From assembly GCA_900550255.1 (NCBI GenBank), contig URQZ01000016.1, forward strand, positions 1 to 19,917: a DNA stretch of 19,917 nt. The letters run 5' to 3'. The notes under the pieces were generated by a model. It worked only from the letters and a program-made list of their open reading frames with translations. It did not search any database and was not told the DNA's origin. This DNA is from an uncultured Mycoplasmatota bacterium. GTDB taxonomy: Bacteria; Bacillota_I; Bacilli_A; RF39; UBA660. The position numbers were made by a program, and so were the translations under genes. Below, one piece after another: positions 6,073 through 14,427 of this stretch. Position 1 is the first letter of the stretch. Each line of letters opens with the position of its first letter.

Positions 6073-8145
6073 ATGGCTCGAGAATATAGTTTAGATAAAA
6101 CTCGTAACTTTGGTATAATGGCACATATTGATGCAGGTAAAACAACTTGTACAGAACGTATCTTATACCATACAGGTAAAATCCATAAAATTGGAGAAAC
6201 ACATGATGGTGAATCTCAAATGGACTGGATGGAACAAGAACAAGAACGTGGGATAACTATAACATCAGCAGCTACTACTGCGTACTGGAAAGATCATAGA
6301 TTAAATATTATTGATACTCCAGGACACGTAGACTTCACTGTAGAAGTGTCTCGTTCACTTCGTGTACTAGATGGTGCAGTTGCACTTCTAGATTCAAATG
6401 CTGGTGTAGAACCACAAACAGAAACTGTTTGGCGTCAAGCTGATGAATTCAAAGTACCTCGTATGATTTTCTGTAATAAAATGGATAAATTAGGAGCAAG
6501 CTTTGAAATGTCACTTAAATCAATTGATGAACGTTTAGGTGTAAATGCTAAACCAATTGAATGGCCAATCGGAGCTGAAAATGAGTTTAATGGAATCATA
6601 GATTTAATTACTCGTACAGCTTATCATTATGATGGAAAAGAAGATGAAAATCCAGAAATAATTGATATTCCAGCTGATTTAGTAGATTTAGTTGAAGAAA
6701 AACGTAATGATCTTATTGAAACAGTTGTTGAATTTGACGATGCATTAATGGAAAAATACCTTGAAGGAGAAGAATTAAGCGTTGAAGAAATTAAAAGCGC
6801 TATCCGTAAAGGAACTTTAGCAGTAGAATTTTTCCCAGTAATGTGTGGTACAGCTCTTGGAAATACTGGAGTTAAATTACTTTTAGATGCAGTTGTTGAT
6901 TACTTACCAGCACCAACTGATATTCCTTCAATTAAAGGAGTAGACATGAATGGAAATGAAATTGAAAGACATCCTTCAGATTCAGAACCATTTAGTGCCT
7001 TAGCATTTAAAGTAATGACAGATCCATTTGTTGGAAGACTTACCTTCTTCCGTGTATATTCAGGACATATAACTGGAGGATCATACCTATTAAATGCAAC
7101 TAAAAACGTTAAAGAAAGACTTGGACGTATTCTACAAATGCATGCTAATAACCGTAAAGAAATATCAGAAGTATTTACAGGTGATATTGCTGCAGCAGTT
7201 GGATTTAAAAATACAACAACAGGTGATACTTTATGTGATGAAAAACATGCTTGTATTCTAGAAAGTATGGAATTCCCTGAACCTGTTATTGAACTTACTG
7301 TTGAACCAAAATCAAAAGCTGATCAAGATAAAATGGGTCTTGCTCTTCAAAAATTATCTGAAGAAGATCCAACATTTAGAGCAAGTACTAACCATGAAAC
7401 AGGTCAAACTATCATAGCTGGTATGGGTGAACTTCACTTAGATATCATCGTTGATAGAATGAAAAGAGAATTTAATGTTGAAGCAAACATTGGTCAACCA
7501 CAAGTTTCATATCGTGAAACAATTACACAAGCAGCTGAATGTGAAGGTAAATATATTAAACAATCAGGTGGTCGTGGACAATATGGACATGTTTGGATTA
7601 AATTTGAACCAAATCCTGATAAAGGATATGAGTTTGTTGATGCAATCGTTGGTGGAGTAGTTCCAAGAGAATATATTCCAGTAACTGATAAGGGACTTCA
7701 AGATGCTATGAAAACTGGTGTTCTTGCAGGATTCCCAATGGTTGATGTAAAAGCAACATTATTTGATGGATCATATCATGATGTTGACTCATCAGAAATG
7801 GCTTATAAAATAGCTGCAAGTATGGCTTTAAAAGAAGCTAAAAATAAATGTAAACCAATTTTACTAGAACCAATTATGAAAGTTCAAGTAATTGTTCCTG
7901 AAGAATATTTAGGAAATGTTATGGGAGATATTACATCTCGTCGTGGACGTCCACTTGGTCAAGAATCAAGAGGAAATGCTTTAGCAATTGATGCTATGGT
8001 ACCACTTTCAGAAATGTTTGGATATGTAACAAGTTTACGTTCAAATACTCAAGGTAGAGGACAATTTACAATGGTATTTGATCATTATGATGAAGTTCCA
8101 AGAAACATTGCTGAAGAAATCATCAAGAAAAATGGTGGAAACTAA
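6073..8145 (+). CDS. fusA: Elongation factor G
   Basis: EF-G is the ribosomal translocase GTPase, also acting with RRF in ribosome recycling. At 690 aa it is normal length with all five domains. GTPase motifs: G1 AHIDAGKT (residues 17-24), switch-I RGITI (59-63), G3 DTPGH (81-85) and G4 NKMD (135-138), with the G5 region reading CGTALGNTGV. Domain IV and V hallmarks follow: GGRGQYGHVWI, GVVPREYIP, and a C-terminal GYVTSLRSNTQGRGQFTM. The start follows GAAAGGAAA about 8 bases upstream. It is the third gene of the str operon, separated from tuf by 92 bases containing a strong hairpin. Only one copy is seen here; nothing suggests an FusB/TetM-type paralogue. Confidence 0.98.
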   Translation: MAREYSLDKTRNFGIMAHIDAGKTTCTERILYHTGKIHKIGETHDGESQMDWMEQEQERGITITSAATTAYWKDHRLNIIDTPGHVDFTVEVSRSLRVLDGAVALLDSNAGVEPQTETVWRQADEFKVPRMIFCNKMDKLGASFEMSLKSIDERLGVNAKPIEWPIGAENEFNGIIDLITRTAYHYDGKEDENPEIIDIPADLVDLVEEKRNDLIETVVEFDDALMEKYLEGEELSVEEIKSAIRKGTLAVEFFPVMCGTALGNTGVKLLLDAVVDYLPAPTDIPSIKGVDMNGNEIERHPSDSEPFSALAFKVMTDPFVGRLTFFRVYSGHITGGSYLLNATKNVKERLGRILQMHANNRKEISEVFTGDIAAAVGFKNTTTGDTLCDEKHACILESMEFPEPVIELTVEPKSKADQDKMGLALQKLSEEDPTFRASTNHETGQTIIAGMGELHLDIIVDRMKREFNVEANIGQPQVSYRETITQAAECEGKYIKQSGGRGQYGHVWIKFEPNPDKGYEFVDAIVGGVVPREYIPVTDKGLQDAMKTGVLAGFPMVDVKATLFDGSYHDVDSSEMAYKIAASMALKEAKNKCKPILLEPIMKVQVIVPEEYLGNVMGDITSRRGRPLGQESRGNALAIDAMVPLSEMFGYVTSLRSNTQGRGQFTMVFDHYDEVPRNIAEEIIKKNGGN

Positions 8146-8158
8146 TTAAAATGTTATA

Positions 8159-8193
8159 AACTGGGAAAAAATGCTTGCTATTTTTTCCTAGTT
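8159..8193 (+). promoter_or_regulatory. Strong hairpin between fusA and tuf (attenuator or processing site)
   Basis: AACTGGGAAAAAAT (8159-8172) pairs over 14 bp, with one G-U, to ATTTTTTCCTAGTT (8180-8193); the loop is GCTTGCT. No T-tract follows the stem; the run of T is inside the 3' arm. It may partly attenuate readthrough or mark a processing or stability point that sets the high tuf to fusA ratio. No convincing separate tuf promoter was found downstream. Confidence 0.6.
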
Positions 8194-8237
8194 AATATAA
8201 AATATAAAGTGTAATTAATATAAGGAGGAAGAAAAAA

Positions 8238-9422
8238 ATGGCAAAAGAAAAATTTGATCGTTCAAAACCACATGTTAACATTGGTACAATTGGACACGTA
8301 GACCATGGTAAAACAACTTTAACTGCTGCAATTTCATCTCATTTAGCTGGAAAAAACGGTAATGAAAAAGTTGATTTTGCCAACATTGATAAAGCACCAG
8401 AAGAAAGAGAACGTGGTATTACAATTAATACATCACATATCGAATATAGTACTGCAAATAGACACTACGCTCACGTAGACTGTCCAGGACATGCTGACTA
8501 TGTTAAAAACATGATTACAGGTGCTGCACAAATGGATGGAGCAATCTTAGTTATTGCTGCAACTGATGGTGTTATGGCTCAAACTCGTGAACATATCTTA
8601 TTATCACGTCAAGTTGGTGTACCTCGTATGGTTGTATTCATGAACAAATGTGATATGGTAGATGACGAAGAATTATTAGATTTAGTTGAAATGGAAATTC
8701 GTGAAATCTTAAGCGAATATGGATTTGATGGAGACAATACTCCAATTATTAGAGGTTCTGCTCTTAAAGCTCTTGAAGGAGATCCAAAATGGACTGCTAA
8801 AATTGATGAACTTATGGATGCAGTTGATACTTGGATTGAAACTCCTGAAAGAGATACTGATAAACCATTCTTAATGCCAGTAGAAGATGTATTTACTATT
8901 ACTGGACGTGGAACAGTTGTTACAGGACGTGTTGAAAGAGGACAATTAAAACTTAATGATGAAGTTGAAATCATTGGTCTTAAAGAAACTCAAAAATCAG
9001 TTGTTACAGGAATTGAAATGTTCCGTAAACAATTAGATTATGCAGAAGCTGGAGATAACGCTGGTGTTTTACTTAGAGGTATCTCTAGAGAAGATGTTGA
9101 AAGAGGGCAAGTTCTTGCTAAACCAGGAAGTGTTACTCCACATAAAAAATTCAAAGCTCAAGTTTATATCTTAAGCAAAGAAGAAGGTGGAAGACATACT
9201 CCATTCTTCTCAAACTACAGACCTCAATTCTATTTCAGAACTACAGATGTTACAGGTGTTATTGAACTTCCAGAAGGTGTAGAAATGGTTATGCCTGGAG
9301 ACAATGTTGAAATGACAGTTGAATTAATAGCTCCAATCGCTATTGAAAACGGTACTAAATTCTCAATCCGTGAAGGTGGTAGAACAGTTGGTGCTGGTAA
9401 CGTTTCTGAAATCGTTGAATAA
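8238..9422 (+). CDS. tuf: Elongation factor Tu
   Basis: EF-Tu is the GTPase that delivers aminoacyl-tRNA to the ribosomal A site. It is 394 aa, full length with three domains. Motifs: G1 GHVDHGKT (residues 19-26), RGITI (59-63), DCPGH with catalytic His85 (81-85), NKCD (136-139) and SALK. Domain II has FTITGRGTVVTGRVERG and domain III ends FSIREGGRTVGAGNVSEIVE, including the conserved RxGGRTVGAG element. The usual GPMPQTREH segment reads GVMAQTREH (111-119), a conservative family variation. The start follows AAGGAGG (8222-8228). It is the last gene of the str operon, followed by its own terminator. Confidence 0.98.
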   Translation: MAKEKFDRSKPHVNIGTIGHVDHGKTTLTAAISSHLAGKNGNEKVDFANIDKAPEERERGITINTSHIEYSTANRHYAHVDCPGHADYVKNMITGAAQMDGAILVIAATDGVMAQTREHILLSRQVGVPRMVVFMNKCDMVDDEELLDLVEMEIREILSEYGFDGDNTPIIRGSALKALEGDPKWTAKIDELMDAVDTWIETPERDTDKPFLMPVEDVFTITGRGTVVTGRVERGQLKLNDEVEIIGLKETQKSVVTGIEMFRKQLDYAEAGDNAGVLLRGISREDVERGQVLAKPGSVTPHKKFKAQVYILSKEEGGRHTPFFSNYRPQFYFRTTDVTGVIELPEGVEMVMPGDNVEMTVELIAPIAIENGTKFSIREGGRTVGAGNVSEIVE

Positions 9423-9430
9423 TATAGTTT

Positions 9431-9457
9431 AAAACAGAACAATTTGTTCTGTTTTTT
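9431..9457 (+). terminator. Terminator of the str operon (after tuf)
   Basis: AAAACAGAACA (9431-9441) pairs perfectly with TGTTCTGTTTT (9445-9455) around loop ATT, and the T-tract runs to 9457. It faces the separate femX terminator of the minus strand. Confidence 0.88.
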
Positions 9458-9471
9458 CTTTATCAAAATAT

Positions 9472-9498
9472 AAAAAAAGCGATAAGAATTTCTTATCG
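9472..9498 (-). terminator. Terminator of femX, overlapping its stop codon
   Basis: On the minus strand CGATAAGA pairs with TCTTATCG (plus 9491-9498 with 9480-9487) around a 3-base loop and is followed by seven T (plus A-run 9472-9478). The femX stop TAA (plus 9493-9495) lies inside the 5' arm. Confidence 0.82.
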
Positions 9499-10746
9499 TT
9501 TTAATATATTTCTAAGTGGAGCTGTGTTTTGATACATAAAATATAGTGCATTATTGGTAATTAATTCCAAATCGCCAATATATTCATATGATAAGGCATT
9601 AAATCCTAATTTAAATTCATTTAATCCATTATAAGGATTGTTTTCAACATTTAAAGATGTCATTCCATTTAAGTTAAACTTTTTAAATCCCTTTTTAGAA
9701 TATCTTTCAATTAGTTTCCAAATCAGTAAATGTTTAGAATTTAAACTTTTGTATTTAGGATCATATCCATCCATTAAAATAAAAATCTCATCATTATTTT
9801 TAATAACTAAACAAGATGCAGTAACAATCCCATCAGGATAATTACGAAGATACTTGGTAGCTTTAACTAATATTTTTTTATAGTTTTCAAAATTTTGATC
9901 AACTTCCATTTTCTCACTTAATAAACGATGATTTATAGTAACTTCGCTATTTGTAACCATATTACTATAATCAAGAGCCTTTTTCTCCCATTGATGATAT
10001 TCATTTTGAACAAATTTTAAATGAGCACTAGTATCTAATTTTGAATAGAAAAATTCAACTTTTCCAGTTCTATTAAAATAATTGTAACAATCTTTAAAAT
10101 ATTGTAAGTCTCTTGGATATTTTTTCTTAGTTTGTAAATATAAATACTCTAAATTATTAATATCACCTTTATATATTTTGACACCTTTTTTTTCAGCAGT
10201 TCTGATTTTAGTTCTAAATTGCTTACGAATGTTTCTAAACAACATATAATAAGGCATATCTAAATTAATAATTGCTTCATAACGAGGCTTTAAAGCTTCA
10301 AAATAATTGTTATAACCTAAATGAGCATATCCTAATTTTTGAAGATTAGTAAAAATATTACCGAAATAACTATTTTTAGTTAAAACATTATTTTTTTTGT
10401 CATAAATATTTTTAATAATTAAAGGACTTATTTTTATAGCCATAACGTTTTTCTTGTTCAAAAAGGCTTTTATTTCCTTTGTGAAAATAGAAAGTAAATT
10501 AAAATTATTATAATCAATTAAGAATCCACGAGGAGCATATGCATATTTGAATTTTGATAATTGTTCAATTAAGATTAAAGAAGCAGCTACTATTTGATTA
10601 GAGTCATCTATTAATCCAACGAATAAACTAGTAAACTTTTGATCTTGCATAATAAGAGCATATTCAACCGTTTGATAAATCGATTTAATATTAAACTTAT
10701 TACTAAAATTATTAAATTCTTCATTAGTTAATTCCTTAATATACAT
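9493..10746 (-). CDS. FemX/FemAB-family peptidoglycan branching aminoacyltransferase
   Basis: FemAB-family enzymes transfer an amino acid from aminoacyl-tRNA to the lysine side chain of lipid-linked peptidoglycan precursor in the cytoplasm, building the cross-bridge. The 417-aa product fits the family (about 400-450 aa). Recognisable blocks are an N-terminal YQTVEYALIMQ acceptor-domain stretch, YAPRGFLID (about residues 70-78), RNIRKQFRTKIRTAEKKGVKI around residue 175, and a second GNAT-like half with DGIVTASCLVIKNND, LMDGYDP, HLLIWKLIERYSKKGFKKFNLNGM and NGLNEFKLGFN. The start is fixed by GGAGGTGAT just upstream (plus 10749-10757). It diverges from murD, so two wall genes share one intergenic region. 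The transferred amino acid cannot be told from sequence. FemX and MurM-like subtypes are equally possible. Confidence 0.9.
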   Translation of the reverse strand: MYIKELTNEEFNNFSNKFNIKSIYQTVEYALIMQDQKFTSLFVGLIDDSNQIVAASLILIEQLSKFKYAYAPRGFLIDYNNFNLLSIFTKEIKAFLNKKNVMAIKISPLIIKNIYDKKNNVLTKNSYFGNIFTNLQKLGYAHLGYNNYFEALKPRYEAIINLDMPYYMLFRNIRKQFRTKIRTAEKKGVKIYKGDINNLEYLYLQTKKKYPRDLQYFKDCYNYFNRTGKVEFFYSKLDTSAHLKFVQNEYHQWEKKALDYSNMVTNSEVTINHRLLSEKMEVDQNFENYKKILVKATKYLRNYPDGIVTASCLVIKNNDEIFILMDGYDPKYKSLNSKHLLIWKLIERYSKKGFKKFNLNGMTSLNVENNPYNGLNEFKLGFNALSYEYIGDLELITNNALYFMYQNTAPLRNILKR

Positions 10747-10772
10747 AAAATCACCTCCATATATTCCTAAAT

Positions 10773-10801
10773 ATTATAGCATATAAATTAAATAAAAGAT
10801 A
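10773..10801 (-). promoter_or_regulatory. femX promoter
   Basis: On the minus strand an extended -10, TGCTATAAT, has its TATAAT at plus 10773-10778. The hexamer 17 bp upstream (TATCTT, plus 10796-10801) is a poor -35, so the promoter would rely on the TG extension. Confidence 0.6.
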
Positions 10802-10810
10802 GAAATTGTG

Positions 10811-10839
10811 TTAACAAACTAAAATAATTTTGATATAAT
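10811..10839 (+). promoter_or_regulatory. murD-eno promoter
   Basis: TTAACA (10811-10816) and TATAAT (10834-10839) have 17-bp spacing with TG one base before the -10. The expected start near 10846 falls at the Shine-Dalgarno AGGAAGG (10845-10851), giving a leader of only about 15 bases. Confidence 0.82.
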
Positions 10840-10859
10840 AATTTAGGAAGGTGTATAGA

Positions 10860-12188
10860 ATGCCAAAGAATAAAAAAGTATTTATCTTAGGAATGGCTAA
10901 AAGTGGATATGAAGCAGCCAAATTACTAAGCAAAGACAATAAAGTTTTAATAACTGATATGAAAGAACAAAATAAACAACATGTTGAGGACCTAATAAGT
11001 CGTGGAGTAGAATATGTTATAACGAATAAACCAGAAGAATTATTAGATGATTCATATGATATGATGGTAAAAAATCCAGGTATTTTACCAACTCATAAAT
11101 GTGTCCAAAAAGCACGTGAACTAAACATAAAAATAATTAATGAAGTAGAACTGGCTTATAGCTATTTACCTCATGATATTAAAATAATAGGTATAACAGG
11201 TTCAAATGGAAAAACAACTACAACTACATTAGTATATGAATTTTTAAAAGCAGCTAAAAAATCCGTTTGCTTAGGAGGTAATATTGGATATCCCCTTTGT
11301 AGCTTAGTTGACAAAATAAAACCAGAAGATATTTTACTTTTAGAAATATCAGACCATCAGTTAGTTGATATGTATGATTTTAAATGTGATATTAGTGCCT
11401 TACTTAATTTAAGTGAAACACATCTTGATTTACACGGAACATATGATAATTATAAAAAAGCAAAGAAAAAGATTTTTAATAATCAAATAGAATCAGATAT
11501 AGCTATTCTTAATTATGATGATAAAGAAGTAATGCAATTAACAAGTGATGTTAAAGTTCAAAAAAAATATTTTTCGGTAAAAGAAAAAAAAGATGTTTAT
11601 ATTGAAAATGATATAATAAAAATTGGAAATTTTGAATTAAATACAAAAGATATAAAATTAAAAGGAATACATAATTATGAAAATATAATGGCTGCATTAT
11701 TAATTATTGATACATTAGATATTGATTTAGAATGTACAAGAGACGTTTTAAAAAACTTTAATGGTGTAGAACATAGAATTGAATTTGTAAGAGAAATAAA
11801 TGGTGTAACTTACTATAATGATTCCAAGTCAACAAATCCAGTAGCGACAATAACAGCCCTAAATACTTTTACAAATCCAACAATATTATTATTAGGTGGA
11901 TTTGAAAGAAATCAAAATTTTAATGAATTAAGTGATTATTTAGGACATGTTAAATGCATAATATGTTATGGAGAGACAAAAAATAGAATAAAAGAATTTG
12001 CTGATAAACAAAATATAAAATGTTTTGCTTTTGACTCTTTAAAAGAATCAATACAAAAAGCAGTTGAAATATCAGAAAGAAATGATACTGTATTACTTTC
12101 ACCTGCATCAGCATCTTGGGATCAATATGATAATTTTGAAACTCGAGGTAATGAGTTTAAAGAAACGATTTGGAAATTGGAGGAATAA
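10860..12188 (+). CDS. murD: UDP-N-acetylmuramoyl-L-alanine--D-glutamate ligase
   Basis: MurD adds D-glutamate to UDP-MurNAc-L-Ala in the cytosol, consuming ATP. Start ATG 10860 (442 aa) fits the AGGAAGG site; a GTG at 10851 would overlap that site. The N-terminal Rossmann domain begins with VFILGMAKSGYEAAKLL. The Mur-ligase P-loop is GITGSNGKTT (111-120). The central domain keeps Glu162 but reads EISDHQL where ELSSFQL is usual, and NLSETHLD where SPDHLD is usual; His188 and the probable carbamylated lysine (K202 in YKKAKKKIF) are retained. HRIEFV, the DSKSTNP loop and LLLGG follow in the C-terminal ligase domain. eno starts 2 bases after the stop, so the two are co-transcribed. Together with femX it shows peptidoglycan synthesis. 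Confidence 0.95.
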   Translation: MPKNKKVFILGMAKSGYEAAKLLSKDNKVLITDMKEQNKQHVEDLISRGVEYVITNKPEELLDDSYDMMVKNPGILPTHKCVQKARELNIKIINEVELAYSYLPHDIKIIGITGSNGKTTTTTLVYEFLKAAKKSVCLGGNIGYPLCSLVDKIKPEDILLLEISDHQLVDMYDFKCDISALLNLSETHLDLHGTYDNYKKAKKKIFNNQIESDIAILNYDDKEVMQLTSDVKVQKKYFSVKEKKDVYIENDIIKIGNFELNTKDIKLKGIHNYENIMAALLIIDTLDIDLECTRDVLKNFNGVEHRIEFVREINGVTYYNDSKSTNPVATITALNTFTNPTILLLGGFERNQNFNELSDYLGHVKCIICYGETKNRIKEFADKQNIKCFAFDSLKESIQKAVEISERNDTVLLSPASASWDQYDNFETRGNEFKETIWKLEE

Positions 12189-12190
12189 AA

Positions 12191-13429
12191 ATGACAGAAA
12201 TACAAGATATAAAAGCTAGAGAGATTTTAGATTCTAGAGGGAATCCAACTGTTGAAGTAGATGTTATCTTAAAAAACGGAATAATAGGAAGAGCAAGTGT
12301 TCCAAGTGGAGCTTCAACTGGTTCAAAAGAAGCCCTAGAATTACGTGATGAAGATCCAAATAGATATCAAGGAAAAGGTGTTTTAAAGGCTGTTAATAAC
12401 GTTAACACATTAATAAGAGCCAATTTAATAGGAAGAGACGTACTTGATTTTAAAGCAATCGATGAACTTATGATTAAATTAGATGGAACAGATAATAAAA
12501 GTTCTTTAGGAGCTAATGCTACATTAGGTGTATCTCTTGCTTGTGTAAGAGCAGCTGCTTTAGCTAAAAAAATGCCTTTATATAAATTTATCGGAGAAGG
12601 AAGAACACTTCCACGTCCTATGATGAATATTTTAAATGGTGGAGCTCATGCTGATAATAATCTTGATTTCCAAGAATTTATGATTATTCCAGAAGCAGAT
12701 ACAATAAAAGAGAGAATTCGTATGGGATCAGAAATCTTTCATACTTTAAAAAGCGTTTTAAATAATAAAGGTTATGCTACAGGTGTAGGTGATGAAGGTG
12801 GATTCGCACCAGATTTAAAAGGTAATAAAGAAGCACTAGATTTAATTTGTGAAGCTATTAAAAAAGCTGGATATGTTCCAGGAGAAAATGTTTTCTTAGC
12901 TTTAGATGTAGCAGCTAGTGAATTTTATGAAAATGGAAGATATGTTTTAAAGAGTGAAGGAAGAAGCTATAACAATGAAGAATTAGTTGATTATTTAGAA
13001 GAACTTGTTAATGAATATCCAATCATTTCAATTGAAGATGGATTGAATGAAACTGATTATGAAGGATTTAAAATTTTAACAGATCGTCTAGGAGACAGAA
13101 TTCAACTAGTTGGTGATGATTTGTTTGTAACAAACAAAAACATCTTTGCAAACGGAATTGAAATGGGAATTGCAAATGCTATTTTACTTAAAGCAAACCA
13201 AATTGGAACAGTAACAGAAATGTTAGAAACAATCGATCTTGCTAAAAATAATAATTATAAAACAATTATTTCACATCGTAGTGGTGAAACAGATGATAGT
13301 TTTATAGCTGATTTTGCTGTAGGTCTTGATTTAGGTCAAATTAAAACAGGATCAATGTCAAGAATGGATCGAATTTGCAAATACAATGAACTAATTCGAA
13401 TTGAAGAAGATATAGAAAAAGAGGATTAG
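12191..13429 (+). CDS. eno: Enolase
   Basis: Enolase interconverts 2-phosphoglycerate and phosphoenolpyruvate in glycolysis. Start ATG 12191 is set by TTGGAGGA (12177-12184), which lies in the end of murD; the frame is open further upstream, but MTEIQDIKAREILDSRGNPT is the normal N-terminus. At 412 aa it is slightly shorter than the usual 425-435, through short linkers rather than truncation. Catalytic features are present: VPSGASTGSKEALELRD, catalytic Glu202 (GDEGGFAP), Mg ligands Asp239, Glu282 (IEDGL) and Asp309 (GDDLF), catalytic Lys334 (LLKANQIGT), SHRSGETDD (361-369) and Lys385 (QIKTGSMSR). Pairing with murD rather than gapA-pgk-tpi-pgm genes is unusual. It ends in TAG within its terminator. 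Confidence 0.97.
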   Translation: MTEIQDIKAREILDSRGNPTVEVDVILKNGIIGRASVPSGASTGSKEALELRDEDPNRYQGKGVLKAVNNVNTLIRANLIGRDVLDFKAIDELMIKLDGTDNKSSLGANATLGVSLACVRAAALAKKMPLYKFIGEGRTLPRPMMNILNGGAHADNNLDFQEFMIIPEADTIKERIRMGSEIFHTLKSVLNNKGYATGVGDEGGFAPDLKGNKEALDLICEAIKKAGYVPGENVFLALDVAASEFYENGRYVLKSEGRSYNNEELVDYLEELVNEYPIISIEDGLNETDYEGFKILTDRLGDRIQLVGDDLFVTNKNIFANGIEMGIANAILLKANQIGTVTEMLETIDLAKNNNYKTIISHRSGETDDSFIADFAVGLDLGQIKTGSMSRMDRICKYNELIRIEEDIEKED

Positions 13430-13441
13430 TAATCCTTTTTT
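13416..13441 (+). terminator. Terminator of murD-eno, overlapping the eno stop codon
   Basis: AGGATT (13422-13427) pairs with AATCCT (13431-13436) around loop AGT, extended by G-T and A-T pairs into the T-tract (13436-13441). The TAG stop (13427-13429) sits at the top of the stem. Confidence 0.78.
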
Positions 13442-13444
13442 CTA

Positions 13445-13473
13445 TTTTAAAATATCTTTAAATAATGTATAAT
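13445..13473 (+). promoter_or_regulatory. Probable promoter of the lipid kinase gene
   Basis: TATAAT (13468-13473) is perfect; the -35 at 17-bp spacing, TTTTAA (13445-13450), is weak. It begins immediately after the eno terminator T-tract. Confidence 0.5.
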
Positions 13474-13494
13474 ATTTTTATAAGAAGGTGAGCT

Positions 13495-14421
13495 ATGAAA
13501 AAATGTGTAGTTATATATAACCCTAATAGTGGTAAAGCAGTAAAACACGATTTTACAGAAGAATTTACTAATATTTTGAAGGAATATAATTATGATGTTA
13601 ATTTTATAAAAACCGAATATAAAGGACAAGCTAAAGAAATTGTGACAAATTTAGAAATTGTAGACTTAGTTATATCAATTGGTGGCGATGGAACCTTTAA
13701 TGAATCTATGACAGGTAATCTAAGACGTAAAGAAAGACTTGTTTTAGCTCATATTCCAATGGGAACAGCCAATGACATTGGTGCAATGTTTGGATATGAA
13801 AAAAACATCTTTAAAAATTTAAAATTATTACTAAATGGTGTTGTTAAAGATATAGATATTTGTACAATAAATAATCAACCATTTGTATATGTCGCAGGTT
13901 TTGGAAAATTTGTTAACATTTCTTACGAAACACCAAGACATCTAAAGAAAAAATATGGTTATTTAGCTTATTTAATTGAAGGAATAAAAGAAGGAATAGA
14001 AGATATTCCTATTTACGATATAGATTATTATATTGATGGCAAAAAATATAGTGATAAAGTATCATTTATGCTTATTTCAAATGCTAATAGAATAGCAGGT
14101 ATTAATAACTTTTATAAAGATGTAAAACTAGATGATAATTGTTTTGAAGTACTATTTTGTAAAATAAGTAAGAAAAAAGATATTTTAAAAAACCTATATT
14201 ACTTAACAAAATATGATATAACAAAATTGCCAGGCTTTAAATTTTATAAAATAAATAATTTAAAAATAGAATTTAATACCCCACCAGAAAAAGGTTGGAG
14301 TATTGATGGTGAAGAACTTGTAACTGATAAAAATATCTTTGAAATAAAAATGGTAAGAAATGTTAAGATATTATTACCTAAAAAAAATGTAGGAAAATTA
14401 TTTCTTGAAGAAATGGAGTAG
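13495..14421 (+). CDS. Diacylglycerol kinase-like lipid kinase (DagK/YegS family)
   Basis: This family phosphorylates membrane diacylglycerol (or related lipids) with ATP, returning it to phosphatidate. The product is 308 aa, normal for the family. The DAGK catalytic domain shows NPNSGK (9-14), the nucleotide-binding GGDGTFNE (63-70) and PMGTANDIG (88-96) close to the usual PxGTxND. The C-terminal beta-sandwich half includes YVAGFGKFVNISYETPR, LISNANRIAGINNFYKDVKLDDNCFEV and WSIDGEEL, where DG[E]xL is standard. There is no membrane segment; it should act at the membrane surface. The start follows AAGAAGGTGAG. The CmpB-family membrane gene begins 6 bases after the stop, with its ribosome site inside this gene. 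Substrate (diacylglycerol or another lipid) cannot be decided from sequence. Confidence 0.9.
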   Translation: MKKCVVIYNPNSGKAVKHDFTEEFTNILKEYNYDVNFIKTEYKGQAKEIVTNLEIVDLVISIGGDGTFNESMTGNLRRKERLVLAHIPMGTANDIGAMFGYEKNIFKNLKLLLNGVVKDIDICTINNQPFVYVAGFGKFVNISYETPRHLKKKYGYLAYLIEGIKEGIEDIPIYDIDYYIDGKKYSDKVSFMLISNANRIAGINNFYKDVKLDDNCFEVLFCKISKKKDILKNLYYLTKYDITKLPGFKFYKINNLKIEFNTPPEKGWSIDGEELVTDKNIFEIKMVRNVKILLPKKNVGKLFLEEME

Positions 14422-14427
14422 TAATTT

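Noticed and set aside
8176..8208. Separate promoter for tuf (TTGCTA with TATAAA)
   Set aside because: Possible hexamer pairs have spacers of 14 or 21 bp and the -35 lies inside the hairpin; not convincing.
9437..9449. LexA-box-like GAACAATTTGTTC downstream of tuf
   Set aside because: The half-site spacing is one base too long for an SOS box, and the palindrome is the stem of the tuf terminator with a following T-tract.
9230..9466. Long minus-strand frames opposite tuf, clpB, rnj and lexA
   Set aside because: They are antisense shadows of highly conserved genes, without ribosome sites or recognisable protein content.
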